Source: Arcuatula senhousia
Lineage: Eukaryota; Mollusca; Bivalvia; Mytilida; Mytilidae
Assembly: GCA_963971305.1 (NCBI GenBank)
Contig: OZ020307.1
Coordinates: 52,635,702 to 52,699,701 of the forward strand
Direction of reading: 5' to 3'
Length of the DNA stretch: 64,000 bases
Each line of letters begins with the position of its first letter. The stretch's first letter is position 1. The notes beneath the pieces were generated by a model. The model was not told the DNA's origin. It saw only the letters and a list, made by a program, of their open reading frames with translations, and made no database searches. The position numbers and the translations under genes are program-made. Positions 11,431-22,678 of this stretch are shown piece by piece.

Positions 11431-12300
11431 TCACCTTGGAACATGTTTTTCTTTTAACCTAAACCTAGCTTATGGTAACACGATTTCTGAAGGGCAGACA
11501 GAGGAAAAAACAGACCCGAACAAATAGAATTATGCCTCACTACTTTCGTTACAAAAACTGATACATAAATTATTGATAAATACTAAATGGTATGTATGAA
11601 GTCTTGGGCTTGTTATAACTTGTTGTATATGTATCCCTGTAATTAAGTTATGAAAAAATACATGTAATTAGAATCTCTCTTTTTTTTCAAAGAACTTCCC
11701 ATAGCTAAGTGGTCCATGTGAAATCGTCATATTTTGTGTGGGAATTATAAAAATTATACTGTCTGATACATTTAATCATCAGATTAATATTACTAATGTC
11801 GGCTTGTAATATCATTATATGTAATGGATTATGAGCACGTGTAAAGACTACAACTGGTATAAGTACAAGGCAAATGCCTAAGGTGGTTAACTGAGACAAA
11901 AATATCGTAAAGATTCATCATATTTCCTAACAAAACCATGCAACCTGTCTTCTTACCCTTACAACGCAAATTTCTTGATTTTTTTTTCTTGATTTGACAT
12001 TACCGACAGCAATTTAAATGATAATTCGAGATCATAAATTGCAAGAACAGTTAGGCTTTACAGTGACATTTTTACTGTCATGGTATAGGATTTGTCCGTT
12101 TTCAGAACTGTTCTAACCAGCAATAGTAACTGTCACTATCTGCTCTAAGTCAGATCTATCATAATCTATTCAAAGCGATGACAGGTTTGATATACCCTAA
12201 CTGCCTTGCAGCTATAAAACTAGTTAAAAGTCCTTAAGCGTCTTTACTATTTAGAACTATTTTAGACTCCAGTTGCACTTGTATGTGTTATATCTACTTT
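11431..12300. other. Non-coding stretch
   Basis: Nothing recognised. Confidence 0.3.
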
Positions 12301-12309
12301 ATGTATTTT

Positions 12310-12520
12310 GAATGGTCACATTGAAGGCGGCTGGCTGTTTTCCGTGGTGGATTTTTTAAAATTGTAATTTATATTGACTGTTTTCCGTTGTGGATTTTTT
12401 TAAATTGTCATTCATATTGACTGTTTTCCGTTGTGGATTTTTTAAAATTGTCATACATATATATTGTAGGTTGTGTCGCGTACACTTATTCAACATCTCA
12501 ATGTTTTCTATTTGGTGTGA
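12310..12520 (+). repeat. Repeat family Y fragment with a small minisatellite
   Basis: The 3' part of family Y. The unit TGTTTTCCGTTGTGGATTTT + TTAAATTGTCATTCATATTGAC (about 49 bp) is repeated nearly three times at 12335-12462. The family end GTGTCGCGTACACTTATTCA follows. Confidence 0.6.
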
Positions 12521-12579
12521 ACTTAATTTCACGTGCGGGACAGTTTAAGAACAGTCAGTAATCAGGTTACAACATGTAT

Positions 12580-12860
12580 ATACGGTAAGGGATTTATATC
12601 TCTCAGATGAGCGCAGATTTTGGTTTGTTGTAGAATTTCTTTTTTTTTGACACACTGAATTTGAAATTAACAGCACGGCGAGTGTGCCTAAGTAGACAGG
12701 AACTGTTTACTCTTCCAGAACACATGAGTTCACTTTTGTGACGATTTGAGTTCACGTTGTTGATTTTTGTTCGGTCGATTTTGTGTTTTGTGTTTCCTCG
12801 TGCATGCTGTTCTTGTTTCTTGTTACATGTAACAGGTTTTGTCGTTGTCCTTACGAACTT
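12580..12860 (+). repeat. Dispersed repeat family X, plus copy
   Basis: Phrases in order: CAGATGAGCGCAGATTTTGG, GCACGGCGAGTGTGC, CAGGAACTGTTTACTCTTCC, ACATGAGTTCAC, GAGTTCACGTTGTTGAT and TTTTGTGTTTTGTGTTTC. Relatives lie at 13460, 17180, 31590, 31995, 38150, 41855, 49530 and 55320. Widely dispersed in both orientations; class unknown. Confidence 0.6.
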
Positions 12861-13455
12861 TGCTTCTTTCTAAAGTTGTTGTATGTTAGAACTGTTAATA
12901 ATTTTTAATGCCAGAACATGACTTGTCCTAGTTCACATGTTTTATGTTCTTTAACTGTCATCTTTCAATATGAAATGATATTTTGATTCTGATCGACGCC
13001 TGGCTAATAACAAAAAAAAATAAGAAATACAAATGATACAAAGTCAGCCTTCGGTTCTATCAAATTATGACAGGGACCAATTACAAAGAATACAAACATA
13101 ACAAACACAGGTTTGAAAAAATTGGCAATAGAAAAATCTTAGACATTGTAACTGCTTCACTGGTTCTCTAATTCAACACCTACAACAAAGAATTGTTTAT
13201 TCGACTTTCTTCCAGATTCAATTCCTCTGAGACTTGGGAACCATCTGGAAAGCTGTTGGTTATAAGACAAAACTAATCAAGACTAGTATTTATTATTTAG
13301 ATTTAAGTATCATAAATGACAGAACTGGAGCATTATGGGTAGAGGAAAGTGGTTATTAGGAATTATTCATCATTATATAAAAAGAAAATTTGTGACTAGA
13401 ATAATCTATAAATGGCGTCTAGCTTCTTACGTTGACTTATATAACGAATGAAGAA
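12861..13455. other. Non-coding stretch
   Basis: Nothing recognised. Confidence 0.3.
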
Positions 13456-13459
13456 TGTA

Positions 13460-13770
13460 CATTGTCTCGGTAAAATCTACTATTGAAGCTAATAGAAAGA
13501 AATCGTTGTATAACGAATGGTTTAAAATAGGCCATGGCAACACTGGGCGAAGGAAATGTAAGAAGCAGAGGAACCAAAAGGGTATCTGAATGTCAAAATC
13601 CGAAAGGGCAGAGACAAAATCAGTAAACACCAACAAGAACGGGACAAAAACAGACAACATGTTAAACATGGAAACACAAAAATAACCGTATATCAATCAA
13701 CAACGCGAACACCAGTCGAAACGAGAGTGAACTCAGGTGCTCCGGAACAGTAAGCAGTTCATGCTTGCTA
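13460..13770 (-). repeat. Dispersed repeat family X, minus copy
   Basis: Contains CAACAACGCGAACACCAGTC, GAGAGTGAACTCAGGTGCTC and CGGAACAGTAAGCAG, the reverse complement of the family X core. The 89-codon minus frame here is repeat-derived. Confidence 0.6.
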
Positions 13771-13962
13771 TAGCAATGTAAATTTATATAAAGATTAATG
13801 AAACGAATATGAAATGATGCTGAGAACAAATAGCCCCCATGCAGACAAGACGTTCACCCAATTTAGCCACCTAAGATACAGTTCTAAACCGACGTCAGAC
13901 TCTCAAGGTCTACTGTGGGCCTATACGCCGCCTAGGACGAGGTTATAAAACTGAATGTAATT

Positions 13963-14400
13963 TTAAAAACGAAAGAATATGGAATATGTGCCAGAAAGAC
14001 ACAATCCACATATTGAAATGATTTTGATAAATGTACATGTACAAAGCAAAATTTCACTGTGTGTGGATTAACCTTCATCAGACACGCTAGGAGTAAAAAA
14101 GCTTGGAAAACCAGTAGAACTTTAGATTTGATATAACAAAAACAGAAGCCAAAAATATTACAACAATGACCAAACAGATAAATTTATTATTTTTTTTAGA
14201 AACAGCCAAACGTTGTCAAATTTTGAAAATATGTAAACGTGTCTTTCCAACACATATTCCAGTACTCGAAAATATATAAGAGCATACAATTGAAGCACGG
14301 GGAAGCTTTCTACGGCCTCCACACGGCACTAAAGCCAAACTCTGAAATAATATTAAAAACGAAAGAATATGGAATATGTGCCAGAAAGACACAATCCACA
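13963..14400 (+). repeat. Pair of 45-bp direct repeats 388 bp apart
   Basis: AAAAACGAAAGAATATGGAA + TATGTGCCAGAAAGACACAATCCACA occurs at about 13963-14010 and, identically over at least 45 bp, at about 14352-14400. Between them lies ordinary AT-rich sequence. This could be the footprint of a recent local duplication or of a recombined repeat. Confidence 0.7.
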
Positions 14401-15080
14401 AAAAAGTGAATTACAAAATACATTTTTTAATGGCTTAGAGATAAAACTGTTTACTAAGACAGTAAATTGGCGCAACAATACAAAAACAAAACTTACAACA
14501 CTTTGCACATCAAACATATTGTTTTAATTTGCAACTGTGATATTTTTAGACTTAATAAGTTAAAATATTAACATCAAATTGACACAGACAGATAAAAAAA
14601 TGGCAACATATTGCACATCAAACATATTAATTTGCAGCTATAAAGTTTTCAGACTTATTAAGTTTATCATACTGCACACTGACATTGATGCATTTCCCCA
14701 TTTGCATTTTAACAATTAAGTATTAGGCTGAACATGGTACTAGCTAACGAAAAAAAACCGTATCACACGTTTTATGTGGTCACTTATGAAGAATGTAAGC
14801 TGACATTTAGTATCACATTCAACCTCATTGCTCCAGCACCCAGCCCCGGTCCAGAAAATGTAATGATGCTTTTCCATTGATTACGAAGAGAGCTTCACCG
14901 TTTATTCCGAAAACCGACCTTAAATCGTCTGTATCAAATAATCAGATTCGTTTCTTTAAATGAAATAAACAAATGATGCACATGTATATATTTACATCTA
15001 TCATGCTACATGCAAAATACAAATACCAAAACGGGTACAAAAACGGTTAATTTGGTCATGCTGTAAATCGATATATCAAT
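14401..15080. other. Non-coding stretch
   Basis: Includes a duplicated phrase, TTGCACATCAAACATATT, at about 14502 and 14611. No gene seen. Confidence 0.35.
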
Positions 15081-15084
15081 CAGT

Positions 15085-15190
15085 AACCTCATCAAGAGCA
15101 TTTGAATCAAAACATTGGAAGGTCAAAAACCCAAAAGTATTGAATGAAAGTAAGCCAAATCCAGCACCGAGGATATCTGTCATGTGCAGT
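15085..15190 (+). repeat. Dispersed repeat family V
   Basis: CATTGGAAGGTCAA, GAAAGTAAGCCAAATCCAGC and GGATATCTGT are collinear with 52960-53070. Confidence 0.45.
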
Positions 15191-17175
15191 ACAAGGCAAA
15201 AAACCTGGTATTTTCCATAAAGAATCTAACTTTTTGTCGCCTTGTATCCATTTGAGAAAGTTCATGTGCTTTTTTTCAATGTTTGTAATGTGATTTTAGT
15301 GTCATGCAAATTTACTCAAATCATTTTCTATTACTTTTATCATAATCACTGTCTCACGTCACATAACTCATATACGTAGTAGCAATTAGTTGTAGGTTGT
15401 ACACGACCCTTGTCTTTTTCCGGATTCCGTATACTTGATACTTTACTTTTTTTTAATCAATGGATATATAGCCCCTAAAAGTCTTTTCATTTTTTTTCTA
15501 AGCAATTACTTGCAATCTCTTTTTACAGTGGTAAAATGGCTTTCATTGTCTTGTTATTGCAAGCGCGATAACTCTAATTTCATTTTCGCAATTCTTGAGA
15601 TTCCAGATGGAAATAATCTGGTAGTTGTATGCATTTGAAAAAAAAAGAATAATTGGAATTTATCGAATGAAAATGCTATGAATAAATGTGTTTATCTCGT
15701 TTTTTAAACATTGTATTAGCTATTTGTTTTTGTTTGTCATGACTGAAGGGAGAATTGAAATCATTTAAAAGTCGTGACATCCTTTGTGAAGAAGAAATAC
15801 AATATTACCGTTTTCAGACAAATGAGAAGCATCACGCTTTGTCTGTCCTATCAAACCAGTTTTAGACTACATGCTGTCTATTATCCACTCAGCAAATAAA
15901 GCTTTATTACTAATGCATCAATAGAAATGAAAATGTCATCATTGTGGATGGTAGATTGATAAAAAATGCTGGAAAAAAAGCTTTTATTGTCTTTTATTTA
16001 CTGTCATCAGAAAGCCTATAGAATGTTAAAACCAAATGCATAAAGTAATGCGTTTTGTATTGTTACATATGTAAAATGCATTACGAAGGTTTATGCAATA
16101 TTCATTGTAATCTAATACATATAGCTCTAATGTTATACTTATGCACGTATGTTATTAAAAATAAGTGCAGCCCAGCTGCTTAATTAAAAAATTATTCACT
16201 TTTTAAATTTTGAACTAAAACATTTTTAAATACTCAATTTTAAGTTGCAGTTCGTCTAGAACTCTTTCGGATATTTTGCATAAAAACGAAAATCAATCAT
16301 TAACTTGGATGTAATATACATGTATGACTTGTAATACATTTTTATCGAATTTGTTGAAAACATACAATTATAAAGTATTTCATATATATTCTTAACGTAT
16401 CTCAGTTTGTTAATAAAAGAACACAGCTCTTTAACAAGAGGAAAGTTTTTATCAAACGATTGTGATAAACGAGACAGGAATAGGTCAGAAATAGATATAA
16501 AATACTTGGCGAGAATATTGTGTAAAGTGGACAAGGCAACTACAAAAAATAATCGAACTAATTTGTCAAATGTCAAAGAAGAGAAGCCAATAACGGGTCA
16601 TCACAAACTGAATCGTTACAACTGAAGATCACTTTGCAATGGTCCTGACTTCAATAGAACTGGTTGTCATACCTAGTTTCAATGCCCCAAAGCTAGCTCG
16701 ATATTCCAACGTTACGGTAATAGAAGCAATGTGTTCGGTAGCACACAGAAACAAAGGTGAACATCATACATGTCATACAACCAAATGCTTACTATAACAA
16801 ACATGAAACGAATGTTTATGCAGAAAAAAAATTAAGTCAATATACTTATCCAGTGACATTTATCAATTGATTACTAGATAACATCAAGTTGGTAAAAATC
16901 AAAATATCCAAATGACTCCCTAAATGTATGTTCATAATTCAAGACTTGACCAAAATAATATTTCAATATATACATATTCTAGGTGAACATTCCCATTCTG
17001 TGGAGATATTATGAACTTAAATTATCTTTTTTCTTTGTTTAAGAGAAAGGCCGACATTTAAAGGAAGAATCATTTAGTTCATTCTGAAAATTTCTCTTCA
17101 TACACCTATTGAATTGTTAATATCCGTTTTAGGGACGTACATTATTGACGAAATAAAGAAGCCCTGGGTACTAAT
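15191..17175. other. Non-coding stretch
   Basis: Two overlapping opposite-strand frames at 16256-16625 are long for AT-rich DNA but show no splice context or recognisable domain. Near 16625 is a copy of the short dispersed phrase GCAATGGTCCTGACTT. Otherwise nothing seen. Confidence 0.3.
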
Positions 17176-17179
17176 GGTG

Positions 17180-17350
17180 CATTCAAATGTCAAAAGTCCA
17201 AATGGGGTAAAGATACAACCAGAGAGCACAAACAAAAACAGCGCGCGAAGAAACAGACAACGCGAAAACATATATAAACAACCAAAAGCAACTAAAATCG
17301 AGAGAACTCCAGTCGTATCAAGATTGAGCTCAGGTGCTCGGAAGGCTAAA
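17180..17350 (-). repeat. Dispersed repeat family X, minus copy
   Basis: Contains CATTCAAATGTCAAAAGTCC, CAACGCGAAAAC and TCCAGTCGTATC..GAGCTCAGGTGCTCGGAA, matching family X in reverse. The 83-codon plus frame is repeat-derived. Confidence 0.55.
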
Positions 17351-17445
17351 TCTGACTATTTGTGACTATTTTTTCGTGTATTAATTTTATACTTTTGATA
17401 CTAAAAAGTCAATGCTCCCTCTATTTGTGCAATAATAATTCTTAC

Positions 17446-17621
17446 TTTGGATTCTGGTATTCCCTCCTGGGTGGCTCATATCGCTCCCTCTTCACATCAA
17501 AGACTTTTGCTGATGCTGTATGTGACGTAGGTGACGGCGATGGGGACCTGCTTTTCCGGCGTCGCCTCGTTTTCGGTGACTTGACAGTCAACCTTGACCC
17601 GTTGTTTTCCGGAAGTTCCAT
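17446..17621 (-). CDS. First coding exon of an unrecognised gene
   Basis: On the minus strand the sequence TATAATTGCAG (acceptor) is followed 8 bases later by ATG. The frame runs 58 codons to a GTAAGA donor with two bases left over. Residues 1-16 begin MELPENNGSRL. Residues 17-31 are basic and Ser/Pro-rich (KTRRRRKSRSPSPSP), a likely nuclear-localisation or phospho-regulated disordered segment. The tail is charged (KVFDVKRERYEPPRREYQ). GC content is clearly higher than the surrounding DNA, including several CpGs. The acceptor directly before ATG implies a non-coding exon further right. The donor phase fits the exon at 4425-4512. A second frame is also open for 43 codons but ends in TGA before the donor. 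Product not recognised. Confidence 0.55.
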
Positions 17622-17629
17622 GTTTACAA

Positions 17630-18380
17630 CTGCAATTATAAAAGATAGATTAATTAAAATTTGTTTGCTTTTGGAGCTCAGTTTTGATTGGAAGATAAAT
17701 TTGCCCCAGAGGATTCGTCATATTAAATTTCCGCTGAATTTATGGTTTTGCTTTTAGGCAACAGACAAAATAAATTAATCTGTCACGAAAATTAATTTTT
17801 GAACAGAATTAAATGTGTCAACCAAGCGATGATATCTGAAACGGTATGTTTTCAACATGTTCAAATTGTAATAAAACACGGTGGATAGTAAATCACTAAG
17901 TAACGCATCATAAACATTAAGATCATAAACAAAACAAATTAATAAACCATTTAGTAATTAAACATTCTATCTCTTTTCTGACATCAGTTTAGTCAGGTTG
18001 CTAGTTCGAAACAAACCAAGTGCTAGTCTATTTCTGATATTATAATTTTGAATTGAACGGTATATATATAGACAATTGAATGCATTGCAATAAAAAATCA
18101 CAGCCAAAAATATGAATTTCATCAAAAAAGGAAAAATATTTTGTATTCTGACTTTGATCTAATTAAAGCTATCTCAATTTGTATCTTCCCTAATGAAAAG
18201 ATCGCGTCGAACATATCTGACTATGCTATCTGATCCAAAAACCGACAGTCTGAAAGCAAAGGGCTACCGACAATAAAAAGAAAGTGTAGAAGGTAAAAAA
18301 AACACATTTAAAAGTAAAATCCAAATAAAAACCTTTTAAATGTGGGTTTACCTTCTAAACAATTTTTTAATTTACTTAGC
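17630..18380. other. Non-coding, probably 5' intron
   Basis: AT-rich. Near 18300-18355 is a small inverted pair, ACATTTAAAAG and CTTTTAAATGT, similar to the arm of the foldback element at 6953. Otherwise nothing seen. Confidence 0.35.
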
Positions 18381-18384
18381 GACC

Positions 18385-18880
18385 AAGTGTGTACCCTAAG
18401 TAGCTAAATAGGGTGGCCCTCGTCCGCGGTGGTTGTCAGGTCTATAATACGTATGGAAACCCTGATCGCTAACCATAGTGGACCAACATGTGTGGAGAGT
18501 GCCACGCTTCATGCACGTAAAAGACCCCTTTGTGGACCGCCAAGTAGTGCATCACATAGGCAAAATTTTCTGCCCCTACCCACCTCTCCCCTTTTCCTGT
18601 GGTTCTTCAAAATTTACTGTTCCTTTGTTTCCCATCCCACCCCGTACATTTATTTCATTTATCATCATCATTTCATGTTCATTTTAACCTACCATTTTTT
18701 TTAATGCCTTTACCAAGTCAGGACCGTTGCGATCTTCAATTTTTCCGTTTTGTCTTCCTTGTTTTGTCTTGTCTTATGGACATTTGAGATTTATTCTCCT
18801 AGTTCTGTATTTATCTAAATAACTTTTAATTATATAAAGCGTTGAAATGGCATAAAACACTAACTCACTCATTCACTCAT
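18385..18880 (+). mobile_element. SINE-like element (family S), 5'-truncated
   Basis: Runs from GACCAAGTGTGTACCCTAAG through TGGACCAACATGTGTGGAGA and CATGCACGTAAAAGACCCCT to a (CTCA)n-type tail at 18857-18880. It is the same family as 30752-31243 but lacks about 110 bp of the head. The 91- and 69-codon frames inside are repeat-derived. Confidence 0.7.
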
Positions 18881-18991
18881 TTACGAGCCACAATGCAGCA
18901 TCTTTTATTATTACCGAAATAAACTAGCAATATTTCAACTAAATATTGACCCAGTTTAAACTTGGAGAATCGAAGAATTCATTACCAATAG

Positions 18992-19025
18992 CATAGACCT
19001 GTATATTAGAATATACAGGCCTATG
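18992..19025. repeat. Short perfect hairpin
   Basis: CATAGACCTGTATATT and AATATACAGGCCTATG face each other with a 2-base loop; one mismatch in the stem. Confidence 0.6.
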
Positions 19026-20230
19026 GCTCATGCTTATAGCAATATGAAAATGAGCGACGTTAATTTTTTTGCGATCATTAACCCGAAGAGAACAAAATAT
19101 CACTTGCTTTTTATGCAATCTAATATACAAAAGTGTTTTTACACAGAACATGAAATGATTCAATTATTATTTTAGTACAAAGTACACGCACTTCAAAATG
19201 TAAAATTCAATAAGAAATATAACATAATTACACGTGATATACATTAGCACCTTTTCACTGCTACAATTGGGTTAAACAGGCAGTCACTGCCGGAACTTTT
19301 TTGCGCTGATTGTCGGAGTGAATAATTTCACACATCTGATTTGCCTTCACGTGTCTTGTATTATCTAAGGTCAAATGCACTTATATTATTTTTGCACTTT
19401 GCATTATCGTATGTTCAAATTGTGTTGTACTTTCCACATTTCTAAAATACATGAACGAAAGGTTCAAATTAACGGAGATATTTCGCACGTTTCAATTTCT
19501 ATCTTAATAGGAAAAAACAAAGAGTTTACCCTTTAGTTGGTTTATTAAATTTGGGACCATGTCTCATTGACTGCTCTTGACTTTAGACAAAGGTTTGTTC
19601 TACTCTTTAACTTTTAAAAACGTTTTCAACCCTGCCAATGTTATGACAATACATCTTTTTCATTGCATTCTCGCTGTTGGTTGTTGATGGGTTTTGTATC
19701 TTTGTATTTTGTCTATCATTCTGTTACCTTTCAATGCTTTTTACGTTCATTTATGCTAACATTGTGCCTAGCCTGACCCTGTCATAGACTTTGTCCACTT
19801 GATATGATATAGACGAGACAATCAATAAGGCTAAGCCATTTATAATTAACCTTCGGAGCAGCATGCATAAGTTTACCATATTTTCCACTCTTGAGTATTA
19901 TTACTGTAAACGGAAAATCATTTTTGATCAATCAGAGGCGCCTTGCAGACGAAATATCGTTTATTTGAACTTTCTGCACTTTATCAGAATTGATAAATTT
20001 CAAAACAAAAGTGCATCAGGAACGAAAATACACAGATGCACATGTACAGGAATCTGTCTTCCTTGATTTGTTTCTTATGCTTATTTTGACGTTCATTCAA
20101 TTTGAAAGGAATAAGCAAAAGTACAAATGAACTCATGGCTTTATGTCCATAGGGGTTTATTTATCGATTGCTCTGAAATAGTTGTAGAATCAATTGCATT
20201 TTATTAATCCACCATAAGACCGGTCTCAAG
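19026..20230. other. Non-coding stretch
   Basis: A 67-codon plus frame at 19863 ends CTCTGICLP but has no signal peptide or splice context. Otherwise nothing recognised. Confidence 0.3.
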
Positions 20231-20235
20231 ATCGC

Positions 20236-20478
20236 TTGAAGATAAGATGAAGTCTGCTCAAAGGCATCGCGAGACCAGAATCAAAATATTATACGTCTGT
20301 CCAGGCGTCATGTCATCATTAAGAAGATAACTTGGAAGTAACATGATAACGTCTGCTCAAAGCCACCAAGAAACAGATACTAAATTATTTTGAATGCATC
20401 ATCACATCAGCTAAAAGCTGCCATGGGACTTCTAACTAGACAGCTTGAAAATAACATAACGTCTGCTCAAAGCTTCAA
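20236..20478 (+). repeat. Short tandem repeat, about 110-bp unit, three copies
   Basis: CTTGAAGATAAGATGAAGTC..TGCTCAAAG recurs near 20235, 20330 and 20449 (ACGTCTGCTCAAAG), each separated by diverged CATCATCACATCAGC-like spacers. Confidence 0.55.
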
Positions 20479-20487
20479 AAAATAACG

Positions 20488-20715
20488 GTATCATTTTTAG
20501 CCGGATTTCATGGAGTGAAAATCTGGGTTATAAAAAGGTGAATGTCGGGTGGCAGACAGACGGGCGGCGGGCAGTTTTGGCATAATGTTCGTAACAATTT
20601 TCTCAGCAACTACTTAAAAAAACTCTATTTGGTATGCAGCATTAGCATGGAGGCCGTTCCTTGGGATTTGATTTCAGGTCCCTCTCTTACCTAATTCATG
20701 CTTAACGAAATCTGG
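20488..20715 (+). repeat. Dispersed repeat GCCGGATTTCACGGAGTG family
   Basis: Begins AGCCGGATTTCATGGAGTG with AAAATCTGGG forming a hairpin, then GTGAATGTCGGG(T/C)GGCAGA, GTTCGTAACA, and AACGAAATC(T)GGTCA. Collinear with 61142-61375, where the hairpin CCGGATTTcacggagtgAAAAATCCGG is intact. Confidence 0.65.
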
Positions 20716-21171
20716 TCAATTTTGAATTTGAAAGATTATTTTTTCTTTTACCGTAGATTGTACTTGCACGAATGTTTGGTGTTTGTCGAGACATTTCGGG
20801 ATCTTTATCAACAATATTTTATAATTTATTTTGTAGCAGAAGTGATTTTTTAATGATCTAAAAACATTTTTTTCCTCAATAAGATTTATATCCTCAGTGA
20901 TAGATAGGTAACAGGAAACTTCGCTGTCATTGTAGCTTATTTACTGTTAATTGGTCGGAAATTTTTTAGACTTTGGATTTATTTAGATAAAAGATGTCTA
21001 TTTTTTCTTAAATAAAACCGTTAACATTACACAAATGAACACGCCAGGCTATATCAATTGATACTTTGATGATAATAATGTCAAAAATCTCTTATCTCGT
21101 GGACGACCGAAATGAGGGCAGCGGCAGAATCAGATTTGTCAAATGTGTGGACTAAAACTTTTTAAATTCAG

Positions 21172-21599
21172 ACGATAGGTCGATCGTACTGTACAATCCA
21201 GTTGTTGACTCGTGGTGGTTGAGTTACGGATGCCCCCCGTACGTGGTCAAACCACAGAAAGTCTTGCCACTGACAAAAGTGGCCGAACTCGCGTGCATAG
21301 CTTTTGACATCGCTAAAGGTATAAATCATTCGTATTTGTGAACGTCATGAGTTAATACCACGTATAATCTAGCTTTTCTGTCTTATCCACCTTTTCCTTA
21401 TACAGTGGCTGACGGTCCTTTTGTTCCCCATCTAATCCCCATGTTATTTTTATCACACTTCATGTTTATCGAACCTTCGATCATAGTCTTGCTAGGCCGC
21501 TTTATCATTATTGTCCGTTGCCTCATATTAAAGCAGTCCAAGGTCAATATCAAAATAGACATCTCGAAGTTATTCCACATACTAGTATTGAGTAAATAA
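21172..21599 (+). CDS. Possible two-exon gene fragment (3' end)
   Basis: Exon 21172-21318 follows the acceptor TTTTTAAATTCAG and ends at AAAG|GTATAA. It reads DDRSIVLYNPVVDSWWLSYG..., is tryptophan- and valine-rich, and has higher GC than its flanks. An 87-bp candidate intron follows (21319-21405) with a strong pyrimidine tract (CTTTTCTGTCTTATCCACC..) and CAG. The second exon (21406-21599) continues in phase as VADGPFVPHLIPMLFLSHF..., with two hydrophobic stretches, to a TAA stop. No ATG is seen, so 5' exons would be needed. The Tyr-Asn-Pro...Asp-Ser-Trp phrase faintly recalls kelch repeats, but nothing else supports that. May be fortuitous. Confidence 0.3.
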
Positions 21600-22193
21600 A
21601 GTACATTGTATTCATGTTATAGTAACCTGAAACTTGTGAAATTGTTGTATCAATAATTCAGAGCAGATTACATGACTAGTAAGGAGAGAAAGTACTGTTA
21701 TTTTATCATGAAACAGATACGATATTAAATATTGATGTTATATATAAACAATGTTTCAAAAACGAATTAATTTTGTCGATATTAATTTCAATATTTTCAA
21801 AACTTTACAAACATGATTTAAAGATTATCAATTTTGGTTGATTCGTATCACGTATTTACAGTATTTTTGTCCCCACTGCTTGCTCTGTTTATCTCCATCA
21901 TTGGATTTGAATAAAAACGAATAAATTGTTGGAAGATTTAATAAGAAAAAAATCGTTTTCACCGTGTTTTCATTGTGTTTATATATTTTTTATCCAAACT
22001 GTCGTCTTTCATAAAAAATGATTGCCATATATCAAAATTAAAATCAGCATATATGTTCTACGAAATCAAAGTAAATAATTTTCAATATTTTCGAGTATTT
22101 TCAATTTGGCAGCTATGTGAATATCATAACTTGTGATACATTGTCATTGTTTAATTAAGATCTTTCAAATTCAACATGCGCATCATTCTTAAA
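21600..22193. other. Non-coding stretch
   Basis: AT-rich with nothing recognised. Confidence 0.35.
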
Positions 22194-22200
22194 TGTAGAC

Positions 22201-22597
22201 CCCGGGGGGCTACTGCCTATGACTTAGGGTAAATCTGTGCCTGTTTTGAACCAGACCGTGTTAGCATCAAGAAATTTGCGAAAAACATACCCTGTTATAG
22301 CAGAAGACATTTTATATCATACCCTGTTATGACCACGTCGTGGTTTATAAGAAGTTCACAATGGGAAGAACTCTTTGAGCTGAAATAGATCAAGAACTTT
22401 CATTTTAGAAGCATTCTAAAGTTAAGATTTCATGTCTATTTTATTTAACTGATGAAACTGATTGACTTTTACATATCTGTAACCCTATTGGTAACATATT
22501 GGGCTGAATTTTTAACCCTGTTCTACATGTACACCTTGATGCCTGAAAACAATATACCCTTTATTGCGGCACATTATATTGGCAGTAGCCCCCCGGG
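22201..22597. mobile_element. MITE with CCCGGGGGGCTACTGCC termini
   Basis: A 397-bp element. The first 17 bp and last 17 bp are perfect inverted repeats. It is flanked by the exact 7-bp direct repeat TGTAGAC at 22194-22200 and 22598-22604 (8 bp if one terminal C is counted). Internally ATACCCTGTTAT occurs at about 22288 and 22319. No coding capacity. A 7-8 bp duplication would be compatible with hAT-like or other superfamilies; the C/G-rich terminus is not diagnostic. Confidence 0.85.
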
Positions 22598-22678
22598 TGT
22601 AGACCTTTACATCACTTAAGTACTGACCTCAGAATGTTAGATTTTAACATCCAAAACCTCGAACGCACTTTTTCAATG

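Noticed and set aside
13427..13696. 89-codon minus frame rich in Phe and Leu
   Set aside because: Coincides with family X; hydrophobicity follows from the repeat's composition.
14040..14090. CTGATGA on the minus strand at 14072 as another hammerhead
   Set aside because: No stem II hairpin followed by GAAA and no stem III; only the heptamer matches.
16256..16625. Long overlapping frames on both strands (106 and 72 codons)
   Set aside because: AT-rich codon content, no domain, no splice or polyadenylation context; probably chance.
17446..17621. Alternative reading frame (CKHGTSGKQRVKVDCQ...) of the same exon
   Set aside because: Open for 43 codons but stops before the donor; the ATG frame runs through to the donor and joins the next exon in phase.
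18429..18787. Overlapping 60-90 codon frames with HARKRPLCGPPSS
   Set aside because: The same peptide appears at 30805-31122 and 59206-59454 because all are SINE family S copies; not genes.
19863..20066. 67-codon frame ending CTCTGICLP
   Set aside because: No signal peptide, no splice signals, only four terminal cysteines; chance is likelier than a peptide gene.
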